Source: Dryomyza anilis
Lineage: Eukaryota; Arthropoda; Insecta; Diptera; Dryomyzidae
Assembly (NCBI GenBank): GCA_951804985.1
Contig: OX638130.1
Coordinates: forward strand, 99,197,700-99,261,699
Length of the DNA stretch: 64,000 bases
Direction: 5' to 3'
Below, one piece after another: positions 1 to 12,229 of this stretch. The notes beneath the pieces were generated by a model, which was given only the letters and a program-made list of their open reading frames with translations, had not been told where the DNA came from and did no database searches. A program made the translations under genes and the position numbers. How positions within the stretch are numbered: position 1 is the first letter of the stretch; every line of letters starts with the position of its first letter.

Positions 1-1620
1 ACACTGAAGAAAAAAAAACTCTGCATGCCTTTTAAAGACTAGCCACAATAATTTTGTAATATAACGCCTCAAAAATTTAAATAAATTTCATGTAACAAAT
101 TATTAGATTTTGAAATTAAAAAATTCGTCAAAAGCTAAAAAAAAATAAAAATTAAAATATAATTTATATTACAAACAAAAATTAGTCAAATACAAAAAAA
201 GAAAATAAATTTGTTTATATTCAATGCGAGAAAATGGTTAAGAAAGCTTTAATTTGAAAAAGCTATAAATAATAAAAAATACTTTATTAAGCAAAATCGT
301 CCTCATTTTATATATAAAATTTGCAATGAGCGACAACATACATAAAATTTATAATAAAAAAAACAATATTTAATTTAAACAAATAATCTAATAAATAAAA
401 ATTTAATAAAAATCAAAAAAAAAAAAATAATAATAATAATTAGCTATACGCAACAAACTACAATAGTTAAAAAAATAATAATAATTCGAATAATATTTCC
501 ATGAAATAATATATTGTAATACTTTATATAATATATATATATAAACCTTTACCATATAGTACGATATATATATACAGATAATTCATAATAATAGATTTTA
601 ATAGAACCGCATCACCAAAAAAATAAATAAATTTAGACTTAAATTACAGCAGTAATCAGCAGAAACCAACCGTAGTGTTGGTAAACAAATAAAACCGTTA
701 TATAAACTTATTAATTAAATTTTTAATTAACATACCAATTAATTATACAAGCAGCGAAGTTACAGGAAGGCAAGTCGAAAATCAATTTCAGGATTGTATA
801 ACATATTACTAATTATAGCATATATTATATATATATAAACTAAAATAATTATTATTAATATAATTAATAGAGAATCCATTATTGATTAACTATATACAAG
901 AAAAAATTAAATAACAAAAAAAAAAAACAAAACTAAAAGAGCTCTTGTAAATAGTTACAGACACCCGCACACATGCATAAACACATAACTATTTAATTAA
1001 ATCTAGTTAATAAATTAATTATTAATAATAATAATAAACAAAAAAACCAAAACTTATACTAACATAATTTATTAATAAAATAGCGCAGTAAATCACTTCA
1101 AATACTAGTCATAAAAAAAGTTAAAAAAATAAAATTAAAAAAAAAACAAAAAAACTGCAAAAAAATAATAAATAATTGAAACATTTACGTTAAATACACT
1201 GCGTACGAATTGAATTAATTATGATGAAGTTGAGATGATGCTGAAACAACGTTGTATGATTTTGAGCAGCGAGTAACATAAATAATATTATTATGCATAT
1301 AGTAATAATACTAATAATATTTATAATAGAAACAATTATAAGTAAAAACCATAAACAAAATTTTTCGATTTGTTAAAAAAATATACATAAAATAATTACA
1401 AAAAAATAAATCAAATTGTGTTTTTTTCGATTGTTACTTAACATGTTTTGTATAAGGTGAGTTTGACTTTTATTGTAAATGTAAAATAAAAACTTTTGAT
1501 TTAAATTGAAAACACCAAAATCATTAAATTGTTTAATTAAACTTTTTTTTTAATTTAAAAAAAACACAATTTTTTGTTGCAAACACACATATTCTATAAT
1601 ATAATAGAAAATAAATTCTA
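1..1620. other. AT-rich non-repetitive stretch
   Basis: No gene is visible. The sequence is dominated by A-runs, short AAT and TA tracts and a few scattered GC-containing words, and every reading frame is broken by stops at short intervals. I see no clear tandem unit or terminal inverted repeat. It could be intron or untranslated sequence. The only site-like element is a consensus splice donor near position 1457. Confidence 0.6.
1454..1464 (+). other. Consensus splice-donor-like site
   Basis: AAG|GTGAGT with the cut before position 1457 matches the metazoan 5' splice-site consensus. The upstream sequence has no polypyrimidine-CAG, so it is not a zero-length exon, and no coding exon ends here. 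A site this good is expected about once by chance in a window this size, so it is weak evidence by itself. Confidence 0.2.
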
Positions 1621-1624
1621 TTTT

Positions 1625-2640
1625 ATGATTACTCATATTATCACTAAAAATTGAAATTATCACCAAAAATTTATATCATCACTTAAAATACAAAATAAAT
1701 TATATTATCACTGAACTCATATTATCACTGAACACTCATATTGTCACTGACATTTCAAATTATTAACAGAAATTCAAATTATCAGTCCAAACTATTGTTG
1801 TCACCAAAAACATATAGCGTATTAAATTCAAATTATTACTGAGAGCTCAAAGTATCACTGAAAACTAAAGTTTTCAAATTATCATTGAAAATTGAAATTA
1901 CCACATAAAACTTGAATTATCGCAAATAACTCTAAATATCACAAATCACTGAGAACTCAAATTATCACTGAGAACTAAAGTTATCAACATAAACTCAAAC
2001 TATCACTGAATATATAAATTATCAGATAAAACTTAAATTATCGCAAATAAATCTAAATATCACTAAAAATTCATATTATCAATGAAAAATAAATTTATCA
2101 CTGTAAATTCACAGTATCAACAAAATATTAAATTATCACTGAAAACTCAAATTATCACTGCAACTTAATTTGAAAACAAAAAATTCATATTATCTGCAAA
2201 ACCTTAAGTTTTTACAGAATATTCTAACTTTCAAACCCTTTCAAAATTATTAATGAAAAATCAAATTGTCACTGAAAAAAAATTAAATTTACCACCATAA
2301 ACTAAAAATATCACTAAAACTTAAATTATTAGCAAAAAATTTAAATATCATTAAAACACAAATTATCACATAAAACTTAAGTTATCACAAAAAACTCAAA
2401 TTATCACTGAACATTTAAATTATCACCAAATATTGAAATTATCACTTACAACGTTTATTATTCTAAATATTATTCTAAAAATTCTAAAAATATGACAAAA
2501 AATTCGTATTATCACTCAAGACTCAATATAACACTGAAAACTCCAATTATCACAGAAAACTTAAAGTATCACAGAACACTTCAAAAATCACTGAAAAATA
2601 CAATTATCACTGAAAATTTAAATTATATTTTGTAAAAAGA
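1625..2640. repeat. Degenerate 19-bp minisatellite, left block
   Basis: Degenerate tandem copies of a unit close to ATTATCACTGAAAATTCAA. The word ATTATCAC recurs about every 19-40 bases, with substitutions and small indels. It is an older, decayed part of the array whose better-preserved core lies at 3.4-4.06 kb. No ORF or insertion is visible inside it. Confidence 0.85.
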
Positions 2641-3069
2641 TAAAGGTTAAAAAATGTTGACTTTAATTATAAAAAACCAAAAACACAGCATGCTATTAAA
2701 TCATTTTACCTCCTGTAGTTCAATCAAAATTTTACTTTATTGTAATTAAAAAAAAAACACTCATTTTTTGCAAAAACATACGTTTCATAATATAAAATAA
2801 ATTTTAATTTAGCACGAAATTCATGGTATAAGCAACACGCAAAACCATTTTTTGTTGCTTTAAAGCGGCAGCACAATTTGCTGAATTTACCAATGATTTA
2901 TATTAATGATCAGCAGCACACAGCAGCATTAAAGCAGTTCTAGAAGAATTTTAATGTTATAGTTTTTTTTTTAATGTATCATTTTGTACTCCTTTAAGTG
3001 TTCAATATTTAAGTATGTGTACATTATATTACATTGGGATAAAATCAGTAAATATAAATTGCGGTTTGA
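2641..3069. other. Spacer between two blocks of one array
   Basis: AT-rich sequence without the 19-bp unit. It includes a slightly less AT-rich patch (CAGCAGCACACAGCAGCATT near 2911) but no gene, terminal repeat or recognisable element. It may be an old insertion or a fully decayed part of the array. Confidence 0.5.
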
Positions 3070-4150
3070 TTATTTTTGAAAATTCAAATTATTACTGACC
3101 ATCAATAAATCAATAAATCAGAGTGTCATAGTATCATTCTCAAACTGTTATTATACAGAAAATTAAGATTTTCACAGAAAATTCAATTATTACACCTTTC
3201 AATTATTCAATTATTCTCACCAGATTTTCATATTATTACAAAAACTCCAAATATCAGTAAAATTGTTATTATCAGTGATTATTAAAAATAATTACTGAAA
3301 ATTCAAATTATCACCAATAACTCAAAATATCACTAACAACAACAATTATCCCTGAAAACTAATTTATCACAGTAAATTATCACACTATCACTGACAATTT
3401 AAATTATCGTCGAAAATTTAAATTATCACTGAAAATTAAAATTATCACTGAAAATTTAAATTATCACTGTCAATTTAAATTATCACTGAAAATTTAAATG
3501 ATCACTGAAAATTTAAATTATCACTGACAATTTAAATTATCACTGACAATTTAAATTATCACTGACAATTTAAATTATCACTGACAATTTAAATTATCGT
3601 CGAAAATTTAAATTATCACTGAAAATTTAAATTATCACTGAAAATTTAAATTATCATTGAAAATTTAAATTATCACTGAAAATTTAAATTATCACTGACA
3701 ATTTAAATTATCACTGACAATTTAAATTATCACTGAAAGTCAAATTTTGCCTGAAACCTCAATTTTAACAAATTATCACTGAAATTTTAAATTATCACTG
3801 TCAATTTAAGTTATCACTGAAAATTTAAATTATAACTGAAAATTTAAATTATCACTGAAAATTTAAATTATCACTGACGATTTAAATTATCACTGACAAT
3901 TTAAATTATCGTCGAAAATTTAAATTATCGTCGAAAATTTAAATTATCACTGAAAATTTAAATTATCACTGAAAATTTAAATTATCACAGAAAATTTAAA
4001 TTATCACTGAAAAAATTTAAATTATCACTGACAATTTAAATTATCACTGCAAAGTGAAATTATCACTGATAATCAAATTTTGACTGAAAACTCAATTTTA
4101 ACAAAAAAAAAAAAACTCAAATTTTTACAGCAAACTTAAAATTCCACGAA
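3070..4150. repeat. 19-bp minisatellite, preserved core
   Basis: Tandem copies of AAAATTTAAATTATCACTG, 19 bp, well conserved at about 3405-4060 and decayed on both sides. Variant units with ATCGTCG in place of ATCACTG recur at about 3408, 3596, 3908 and 3927, which suggests amplification of multi-unit blocks. The unit aligns without gaps to the 19-bp unit of the arrays at 35, 44-47 and 56-59 kb, with about 15 of 19 positions identical. Confidence 0.95.
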
Positions 4151-5840
4151 CAATTAACATTTGTAAACTTATATATTTCACTTAAAACGTATATATCAAC
4201 CAAAAACCGCTTTGAATCCTCTGATAAAACACATTATGTAGTCAATTAGAACATACTACAAAATGCATATATAAAAAAATACCCTTTGGCACCTGTTACC
4301 TCTAATTACCAATCACTTTAGCGTGCATATCTTTTTTTAAACTATGTATATGGCTAATGTTTCCAAGGTACCATACAGTTTATAATTTATGTTGTTATAA
4401 GTAATGAGCAAAAAAGGAAAGTTTGCTCTTGATTCATTTCCTAGGGCATCGCTTTAAATACTATAACAACTTTAAATAGTTACGCATTTATTAGAGATTT
4501 ATTAATTCTATTTGTAGTTAATATATATTTAATTTTATACAGTATAGAAGTTTTCTAATGTAATCCTATTTTCAAAAATAGTACTATAAAAAAAAATTAA
4601 TCAATATCAGCGCTAGCATCCATCTACTCCAACGTCAGTCAGTTACCCACCCAGCGGGCAACCAATGCGGTACGCCATCAAATTTGAATTATATATCGTG
4701 AGTTTGCCTAATTAATGATTGATGTTCGTTCTTCTGGTATCTGTTAGGTACTCAGTAGTCGGTAGCTGCCGGTGCACTTTGCTACATTGTTGCTGGATGA
4801 TGATGAATGAGTTGTAGTTTGCTGTTTGTTTAGTTAAACTTGCAGGGCACATAAATATCGATAACTCCTTTGCTTTGGCTAATTTAAATATTGATTAGCT
4901 TAAAGTACTATGATGCTGTTTTTCTATAATTTCTTTTACTTTTTGACTTCCTCTTTGGTTGAACTACGTCTTCAAATTTTACTTATTTCATTGGTAGTAC
5001 AACACAAAAACGAAAGAAAACTAAATTGGTAGATCATTATTTTTAATGTGCATTTGCATTCAAATTGGATATTGTTGGAAATATGAAAATTAAAAAAAGA
5101 ACTTACATAAAGTGGGTCAAATTAGCTGTTGTTCTGTGGAGATGAGTAGCAAGTGTTACACAAATGACGCATGGAAAACTTGAGTCAAGCTATATAATGC
5201 CGTAGGGCGCTATAGCACTTTAATAGTTGGATGATAACGTGAGAAATTTATGATGAAGAATATGAGTCAGTTGCATATGTGATAATAATAGGTAATATGA
5301 ATAATAATATTATAAAAATGCTTTTAGAACTATAATAAATATAAAAAAAGGTCTGTGAAAACAAATACTTTAAATTATATTAATTTAAAATCTAATACAC
5401 ATTTCTGTAATATTAAAAATGAGAATTCACAAAATACAGTGCTTTGAAAATCTAGAAATATGTCGGAAAATATATATACTAAATTTTCATGTTTGGTACT
5501 TCTAAAATTGTTATGTGAAGAATTTATATTACTGGTTCTTTAATAATTGTTTTGGCAACAATAATCTTATTTATTCTTGGGAATTAATTTGATTTAAGGT
5601 TTGCCCTACCAACTAATTCGGTTCGCTCAACCACTCAGTCGGTACCTAGAGTCAAAACTAAAGAATTGTATTTTTGCTTACAATCAATTTCGAATAGTTC
5701 TACTAAAATTTGTAACAGTTATAGCATTTTAATGGCTAGAGCTTCTGGTATTTGTTTGTGAATAGTTTATACCACATGTTCTTCAATAATCAATATGAAA
5801 AAAGGGTTCATTCTCGATCTTTGTGCATCAATATGTGAAA
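4151..5840. other. Unique spacer DNA
   Basis: Mostly AT-rich, with a GC-richer patch at about 4610-4850 that holds short repeated CAGTC/GTCAG words. No ORF, splice-bounded exon or terminal repeat was found. Part of the right end (5595-5725) resembles a second stretch at 6640-6755. Confidence 0.5.
5595..5725. repeat. Diverged dispersed repeat, copy 1
   Basis: Shares a pattern of words with 6640-6755 in the same orientation: CAACC, GGTTC, CTCAAC or CTTAAC, CTAAGTCGGT or CTCAGTCGGT, then ACAATCAATTTC and an A-rich end. The similarity is interrupted and was judged by eye. The family is unknown. Confidence 0.35.
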
Positions 5841-5889
5841 ATTTTAATTTTTTATTATTTGAGAATCAATATGGTAATATTTTATAAAA

Positions 5890-6480
5890 CTTGTTGTTCT
5901 ACACAGACAAAAATTCATCAAGATGATGAATTTATTCATAAATATTATGAATTTATTTATAAATATTATTAATTTTTCCCCATCTACCAGATTCATCATA
6001 TTGATATCGCCATTCATTAAAATAATTCGAAAATTGTTTTTTTTTTGAAAAAAATACATGTTTTTTGAAAAAAAAAAAACAATTTAAAAAATAAATTTTT
6101 ATCGCAAAAAAAAATTTGGAAAATAATTTTTTTTATACAAATCTTTTTATTAAAAAAATGTGTAATTATAAATAAATATATTACAAAATATTTTATTAAT
6201 TTATGCATGTCGAGCAAGCATTATATAAAAAATAACATGTACGAACTACTTGAGAACTAGAAGTATGGCAGCAAATGAACGAAAAATAAATAATTTGATT
6301 AAAATATGGTTAAATGAACAGCATTCTTCAATATGATGTACATATATGTTGTATTTTATGTATTTGTTCATTAATATGATGAAACGTATTCTTCATATAC
6401 AGTTCATCATATTGAAGAATACTTTTTGGACAATTACCAAGCGTTTATCATATTTATGATCGCAATTCATTAATATTATG
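5890..6480. repeat. Palindromic ATTCATCATATTGA-type elements
   Basis: Several imperfect inverted copies of ATTCATCA and TGATGAAT occur around 5912-6000 and 6320-6425. The clearest is CATTCTTCAATATGATG near 6321 facing CATCATATTGAAGAATAC near 6405, which gives a ~100-base hairpin-like unit. The same words form the ends of the longer palindromic elements at 39.4 and 40.1 kb, so these look like relics of that MITE family. Confidence 0.5.
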
Positions 6481-6484
6481 AATT

Positions 6485-6592
6485 GTTATTGAATACAATA
6501 TGATGTACAATCAATATGATGTAAAATCAATATGTTGTACAATCAATATGATTTACAATCAATGTGACGTACAATCAATATGATGTACAATT
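6485..6592. repeat. Short 16-bp tandem array
   Basis: About six copies of CAATATGATGTACAAT with point changes. The unit is made from the same ATATGATG words as the palindromes immediately upstream, so the array probably grew from the end of one of them. Confidence 0.8.
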
Positions 6593-6639
6593 TTTTTTCT
6601 GTATACACACATAATAGATATTTGTTTCGTCAATCAACT

Positions 6640-6755
6640 CCTTGTCCAACCAAGAAATTATTGGGTTCTCTTAACTGCTAAGTCGGTCCTGCAAGCCAAA
6701 TTAGTTTGGACAACAATCAATTTCAAACAAATAGAACAATTAGGTGTGAGTATTT
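6640..6755. repeat. Diverged dispersed repeat, copy 2
   Basis: Partner of the stretch at 5595-5725, recognised by the ordered words GGTTCTCTTAAC, CTAAGTCGGTCCTG and ACAATCAATTTC. No terminal repeats or coding remnant are visible. Confidence 0.35.
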
Positions 6756-6759
6756 GATA

Positions 6760-7263
6760 GTATTTCAAGCGCCAATCAAATATTGCATTTCCGAAATGAC
6801 CACTAACTTTTCTGTTTCTCAAATCTCATGACAAAAGCGTCATATTCTGGGTGTTTTTCCAAATTACTATGTTCAAAATTCGTAATTCAATCCTATTTAT
6901 TGATTTTATATGTAAGTTTTATATGCAAGTAATTTAATAACGTAAATATTATCTACACTCCTACAAAAAATAATGAAATCCATAGGAATTCTTATTCATT
7001 CAAAGATCTTTTACTATTAAAATTATTTAATGGGATTTTTCGTATTAATATTATAGTCTATCGTATAGTGGCATCACGCTATTGATTTTAAAAGTTATTA
7101 CCATTAAAAATTAATGTTATGTCCTATTGATATCCCATTAAAATATAATTGTATCAATGTAATTAAAATATTAATTGAATTATTCAAACTGTTGTTTTGA
7201 ATATATAATATAAATTCAGTAGTTCAAAGCATTTAAATGTAATAAAAAATCACATTATTTTTA
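6760..7263. other. AT-rich spacer with possible MITE relic
   Basis: No gene. Words such as CCTATTGATATCCCATTAAA near 7122 and ACTATTAAAATTATTTAATG near 7013 resemble the inner arms of the TA-flanked MITE family seen intact at 32.3 and 60.5 kb, but the ends are not preserved. Confidence 0.3.
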
Positions 7264-7271
7264 AAAGGATA

Positions 7272-7591
7272 ATAATAATAATATAATAATAATTTTTTGG
7301 CGCTACAGTCCTGTATAGAACTTCGGCCGAGCTCTCTCACCATTTTGAGCTGTGCGTGTTATATTTGTACTCAAAGTGGTGAGACCTTCAGTTTATTGCC
7401 GAATCCGAACGGCGGGTGAGAGCTTTTCATAGGCAATGGTTTTACTATCGTAGGTTAGACATTTACTGACGAGAGGTAGCGCGGTATAGAAAAATGTTTC
7501 TATGATAAGATGTTGTTAGCCCCAGACCAGGCTTGAACCGGGGACGTTTCGGCTCGCAGTTCAACGCACTAACCACTGAGCTACCGCGGCT
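7272..7591 (-). mobile_element. tRNA-derived SINE, full-length copy
   Basis: Read on the minus strand, the element starts with a tRNA-like head: A box TAGCTCAGTGGTTAGTGCG and, about 40 bases on, B box GGTTCAAGCCTGG. Together these form an internal RNA polymerase III promoter. A unique body of about 230 bases follows, then an ATT-rich 3' tail (plus-strand 7272-7292). An 8-bp target duplication, AAAGGATA, flanks it at 7264-7271 and 7592-7599, as expected for LINE-mediated insertion. Related copies lie at 16.9-18.1 and 52.5-52.8 kb. It is not a tRNA gene, because the fold is not preserved and the body and tail are attached. It encodes no protein and would depend on a LINE for mobility. Confidence 0.88.
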
Positions 7592-7684
7592 AAAGGATAT
7601 AACAATTAAATTTCTAAGAGGAAAATACTATTGAAATTATAGTTTTTTTTTTCTATAGACATTAGTTATATGATATTTCCATCG

Positions 7685-8745
7685 CCAAATGATCGCATAT
7701 GTCTCTTCAAAGTATCGTCAAACTATCGTAAAAGTAATCCCAAAGTATCGGAAAATAATCCTCAATGTATCTCCATGGTATCGCTAGTAGTTTTTCGATG
7801 ATCTTCCAAAGAATCGCATAAGTGTTACCAATGTAAAACAAATTTTCAGCAAAGTATCATTAAATTATAGTAAGATGTCTCTGTGGTAACGTCAATGTAT
7901 CATTAAAGTATCTTTAAATATTCACAAAAATATCGCGAAAGTATCACCAAAAAATAAGTAAAGTTTCAATAAAGTATCACTAAATTATCTGTAAAATGTC
8001 GCTATAGTTTTTTCAAGTTATTACCAAATTATCGCAAATGTATCGCTAAAATATTGCCATCGCATCGCCAAAGTATCTCAAAAAGTATCATCAATGATTC
8101 GCTAAAGAGTCGCTAAAAGTATTACCAAAGTATAACCAAGGTATCACCAAAGTATTACTGAAGTATCACTAAATTGTCGTCTATCTCTAGTATCTCTAAG
8201 GATCCGTCAAAAAATCACCAAAGGATCACAAAAGCATAACCAAAGTTTCAATAAAGTATCACCAATTTATCGTTAAAATTTCTTTGATGTATATTAAGCC
8301 AAGTTATTGCCAAAGTATCGCTGTAGTAAAAGTATCGTAAAAGTATAATAATAGTATCGTAAAAGTATCGTAAAGTGTCGTAAAAGTATCGTAAAAGTAT
8401 CATATAAGTATCGTTAAAGTATCTTAAAGTATCGTAAAAGTATCGTATAAGTATCGTTAAAGTATCGTAAAGTATCGTAAAAAAGTATCGTAAAAGTATA
8501 ATAATAGTATCGTAAAAGTATCGTAAAGTGTCGTAAAAGTATCGTAAAAGTATCATATAAGTATCGTTAAAGTATCTTAAAGTATCGTAAAAGTATCGTA
8601 TAAGTATCGTTAAAGTATCGTAAAGTATCGTAAAAAAGTCGTTAATGCATCGCTAAAGTATCGCTAAAGTATTTTCCAAATGATCGCCAAACTATCGCGA
8701 AATTATCGCCAAAGTATCGTCAATGTATTGCAAAAGTATCGTAAT
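7685..8745. repeat. 10-11 bp GTATCG minisatellite, block 1
   Basis: Tandem copies of AAAGTATCGCC and AAAAGTATCGT with many variants. The middle is homogenised, and the flanks carry more diverse units (TCACCAAAGTAT, ATCGCTAAAGT). The same unit forms a second block at 10.2-11.2 kb. The minus-strand ORF over 8248-8556 merely reads the repeat (peptide RYFYDTL) and is not a gene. Confidence 0.93.
8333..8638. repeat. Two-copy 153-bp higher-order repeat
   Basis: Within the GTATCG array, the unusual string AGTATAATAATAGTATCG occurs at 8342 and again at 8495. The variant units after it (AAGTGTCG, ATCATATAAG, ATCTTAAAG, ATCGTATAAG) follow in the same order both times. This shows duplication of a ~153-bp block of already diversified units, later than the original amplification. 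Confidence 0.88.
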
Positions 8746-10204
8746 ACATTTATTTAATTATTGTATTACTTACTCAATCTAAATAAATCTAAAATAAGTG
8801 CAAATTAAATTTTAAATTAACAATTTTTTATTTTTTCAAAACCCAAATGTTGTATATACTGCAAATATAGTATACATATTTTTAAAAGTAAAATTATATG
8901 TCTGAGCTTGTTCAGAATGACTCATTAATTTTTGTGCTCTAACAGTTCTGCATGTATTCTAATAAAATTGACTGCAAAAACCACAAAAAACGGCGACTAC
9001 AAAAATAAACACGAAATTAAGGCCTGAAGCACATTAAAAAAAAGTTATCAAATTACGTTGAACTCCCACAACCAGAAAAAAGTAATAAAAATAAAATCAC
9101 ATTTTGCCTAGAAACAAGTTCTTGTCTTAAGTCTTTTGTTTTTTGCCATGTGTTTTCAAACTTCGACCAGTTCAAAAAAGGGTTTGCGCTGTAAAAATAA
9201 AGTGCTAATGATTTTTAGATTATAAAGAATTAACATAGCTTGATTGATTATTATCATAGACCCACATCAACGCCCAAAGCATTCAAATACAAACAAATGT
9301 TATAAATGTCATTTTATTTTGTCTTTATTTAAATTGCAAATAATCAGAATTAATTGACAAATGTTACCATATTATTTCATATTTGCATTTGAAATAAAAG
9401 CAAAATTCAATTAAACATGTTATTAGTGCATTTAATAATATTAATTGTATTTTGTTTTGCACAACATAAGGCTGCCTTCGAAACAAAGATACAAAAAATA
9501 CAAAAGAAAAAAAAAACTGACTGCGACTGACATCATCTTTTGTTGGCTGTTTTTGCATTTTTAAATAAAAAAGATACTATATTTTATATTATATATTTTA
9601 TTTTTAAATTTTGTTTTAACATTTGTGGCCTTTGATGACGCCAATAACTATTAAATAATTTTGCTTTTGTTTTCCATCTGATTGCTGTCAATTAATATTT
9701 TGCTTTATTTTATAATATAATTCAAGCAACTTGAGAAGATTTTTATTCAAAAACAAAAAGACATCAACTGGTAGTAGACCCAGTTAATAACGGTGCTTCC
9801 TCACTTTGGCGCAGGTTCTGAAACAAATATATAAAAACAACAAAAAAACTAAAAATACAGAACAACAAAAGCACTTAAACAAACAATAAAATCTAAACCG
9901 ACCAGAAAATCGCCGAAGCTTGAAATTGTTTTCATGCTACCATTACTGTTTGTCGACACTTTGGTCTCTCTCTCTCGCTCTGTGTCTCTTTACCTTGAAA
10001 GGTCTTCTAGGCTAGGCAAGACTCACCATACAACATACACAACAGCCGACAACAAACATTAATAGACCCTATGACTCTTTAAGTCTACACATAATAGTAA
10101 AGTTACTAGTGAGATTGCAATGTCAAAAGTTACTAAGTGGCGAAATATTTTATTTTATTTTTTTTGAATTTTAGTTTCAGTTGAATTACTAAATTATAAA
10201 TAAA
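8746..10204. other. Unique spacer between two GTATCG blocks
   Basis: No gene recognised. Longest features are A-rich runs, and a CT-rich tract with CTCTCTCTC at about 9961-9988, whose complement is the GAGAG-type word bound by fly GAGA factor. This makes a regulatory role possible but unproven. The flanking arrays are the same family, so this could be an insertion into one array or an unamplified interval. Confidence 0.4.
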
Positions 10205-11240
10205 GATCAACAAACTATCAACAATTATCTCCAAAATATCACCAAAGTCTCTCCAAAGTATCGTCAAAGTATCACCAAAGTATCATCAAAATATACACAA
10301 AATTCGTCTAAAGTATTACTAAATTCTTGCCATTATTTCGCTAAAGTATCACCAAAGTCTCACCAAAGTATCATCAAAGTATCACCAATTTTTCATCAAA
10401 TTATATACAAAATTCCTCTAAAGTACCACCAAATTATCGCTTAAATTTCGCAAAAGTATCGGTAAAGAATCGTCAAAGTATCACCAATATTATAGACAAA
10501 AATGCGCCTAATTATTGCCAAAAGTGTCACGAAATTGTCACAGAATTATCGCCAAAGTATAGTTAGAGTATCGCCAAAGAAAAAATAACGCCATAGTAAC
10601 ACCAAATTATAAACAAAGTATCATCAAAGTATTATCGAATTATCACCAATGTATAACCAAATAATCATTAATATATTGCCAAATTATCGTTAAAAATTCG
10701 CTTTAGTATTGTTTAAATATCGCCCAAGTATCGTCACAGTATTACCAAAGTATCACCAAAGTATTGTCAAAAGTTTAGACAAAGATCAGCCAAAATATCA
10801 CTAAATGATTGACAAAATGTCGGTTAAGTAACTCCAAAGTATCCTCAATGTATCGCCAAAAATTGCTCTCAAGTACCGTCAAAGTATCACCAAAGTATCG
10901 CCAAAAAATCTTCAAATGATCGTAAAATAATCATAAAGGTATCGCCAAAAATATCGCCTAAGCATCACCACGGTTTCACTATATTATCGCAAAGTATCTC
11001 TAATGTTACAACTAATTATCGCAAAATTGTATCAAAGTATCACCAAAGTATCGCCAAAGTATCGTCAATAATCGTAAATATAATCGTAAATAATCATTAA
11101 AGTGTCCCCTAAGTAACACCAAAGTTTCACTAAATGATCGCCAAAATATCGCCAAAATATCTCCAATGTAACAACTAATTATCGCTAAATTATATCAAAG
11201 TATCGCCAAAAGTATCGTAAAAAGTATCGCCAAAAATGGC
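10205..11240. repeat. 10-11 bp GTATCG minisatellite, block 2
   Basis: Same unit and orientation as the block at 7.7-8.7 kb, here mostly as CACCAAAGTAT and CGCCAAAGTAT. It is more diverged, and no perfect multi-unit duplication was seen. Confidence 0.9.
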
Positions 11241-11780
11241 GATACTATATTTTAATCTCTATAACATATCATATGTATGTTTGTCACTTAAAACCTTTAC
11301 AATAACCAACCCTCCATGGTTTTTCTAACGCCAGCTCAACACTTGCGCAGCAGCGGCGCCTAACAAACTTAAGCTCGTGTGTAAAGAAGGCAGTCTGTCA
11401 GTTACTGAGTTAGTCAGGCAGGCAGGCAGGCAGACATGAAGTCATTTGGTGGTGAATTTCCACAGAACCCGTTGCGCATCGCTGCAAGTCTCCAATAAAT
11501 ATCGTTGTTAGAGAGACTACGATGTGACGTTGTCTCTGACGCTGACGCTGAGATAAACCTGGCTAAAAGCGTCAACTGGTAAAGCGAATGCTTTTGCGTT
11601 TGGCTCAAAACAGTCGCAAGCAGTTAACCCAACCGTACGGGTGCGAAACGGTAACAGAAACGAATAAACGGCGCGCCGAGTTGTTGTTTTAAGCCAAGTT
11701 ATTAGAGTGCGAAGTGCTTTTAGTTTAGTGTAGAGTAAAATACAAAAAAAAAAAAAACAAAATTATCGCGTGTTTTATAT
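11241..11780. promoter_or_regulatory. GC-richer island, possible regulatory or 5' leader DNA
   Basis: This half-kilobase is distinctly less AT-rich than its surroundings and lacks repeats apart from a short GGCA run at 11417-11432. It holds CAGCAGCGGCGCC, GACGCTGACGCTGA and GGCGCGCCGAG words and an initiator-like TCAGTT at 11397. It ends in A-rich leader-like sequence. No TATA box or convincing ORF is present. The base composition suggests selective constraint, such as an enhancer, promoter or noncoding first exon, but sequence alone cannot decide. Confidence 0.3.
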
Positions 11781-12229
11781 AAACGAATTGTGAAATAAAT
11801 GTAAATATCAAAAATTGTTATTTTGACATATATAAAATTAATCAAAAGTAAACCAAAAAAAAAATATATATATATTGCAAAAATGCTTAAAAATCTATTT
11901 GCAAAAAAATGATCTCAGCGTAAATTGAGTTGAACTCAAGCATAATGATCTCAGACAAATATATAGAAAAAAATATATATAAAAAGATATATATAAAAAG
12001 AAATGTGTAAAAAAAAGAGCTGAACTCATCTAATGCGCCGTCTTTTGTTTGCGCTCTCGCCATGCAAAATATCGAATGGCATTACGTAAATTGTTTTCCG
12101 TGGCTATCGTTTTAAGTGCAGCATTTTGTAATAATTTGAAAAATATTTAACAAACGGAATTTATAAATTTCGAAATAACATATTTGTTAGTTGAATTTAA
12201 TGTGCATTAATTGTGCGATATTTTGCAAG
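11781..12229. other. AT-rich spacer
   Basis: No gene or repeat recognised. There are short TATATA runs near 11869 and 11975 and a GC-richer word CGCTCTCGCCATGC at about 12052. Confidence 0.5.

Noticed and set aside
7500..7591. tRNA gene
   Set aside because: A and B boxes are present, but the arms do not pair as a tRNA, and a body, ATT tail and target duplication are attached, so it is a SINE. The same applies at 16.93 and 52.7 kb.
8248..8556. 102-codon minus-strand ORF with RYFYDT repeats
   Set aside because: Product of the GTATCG minisatellite.
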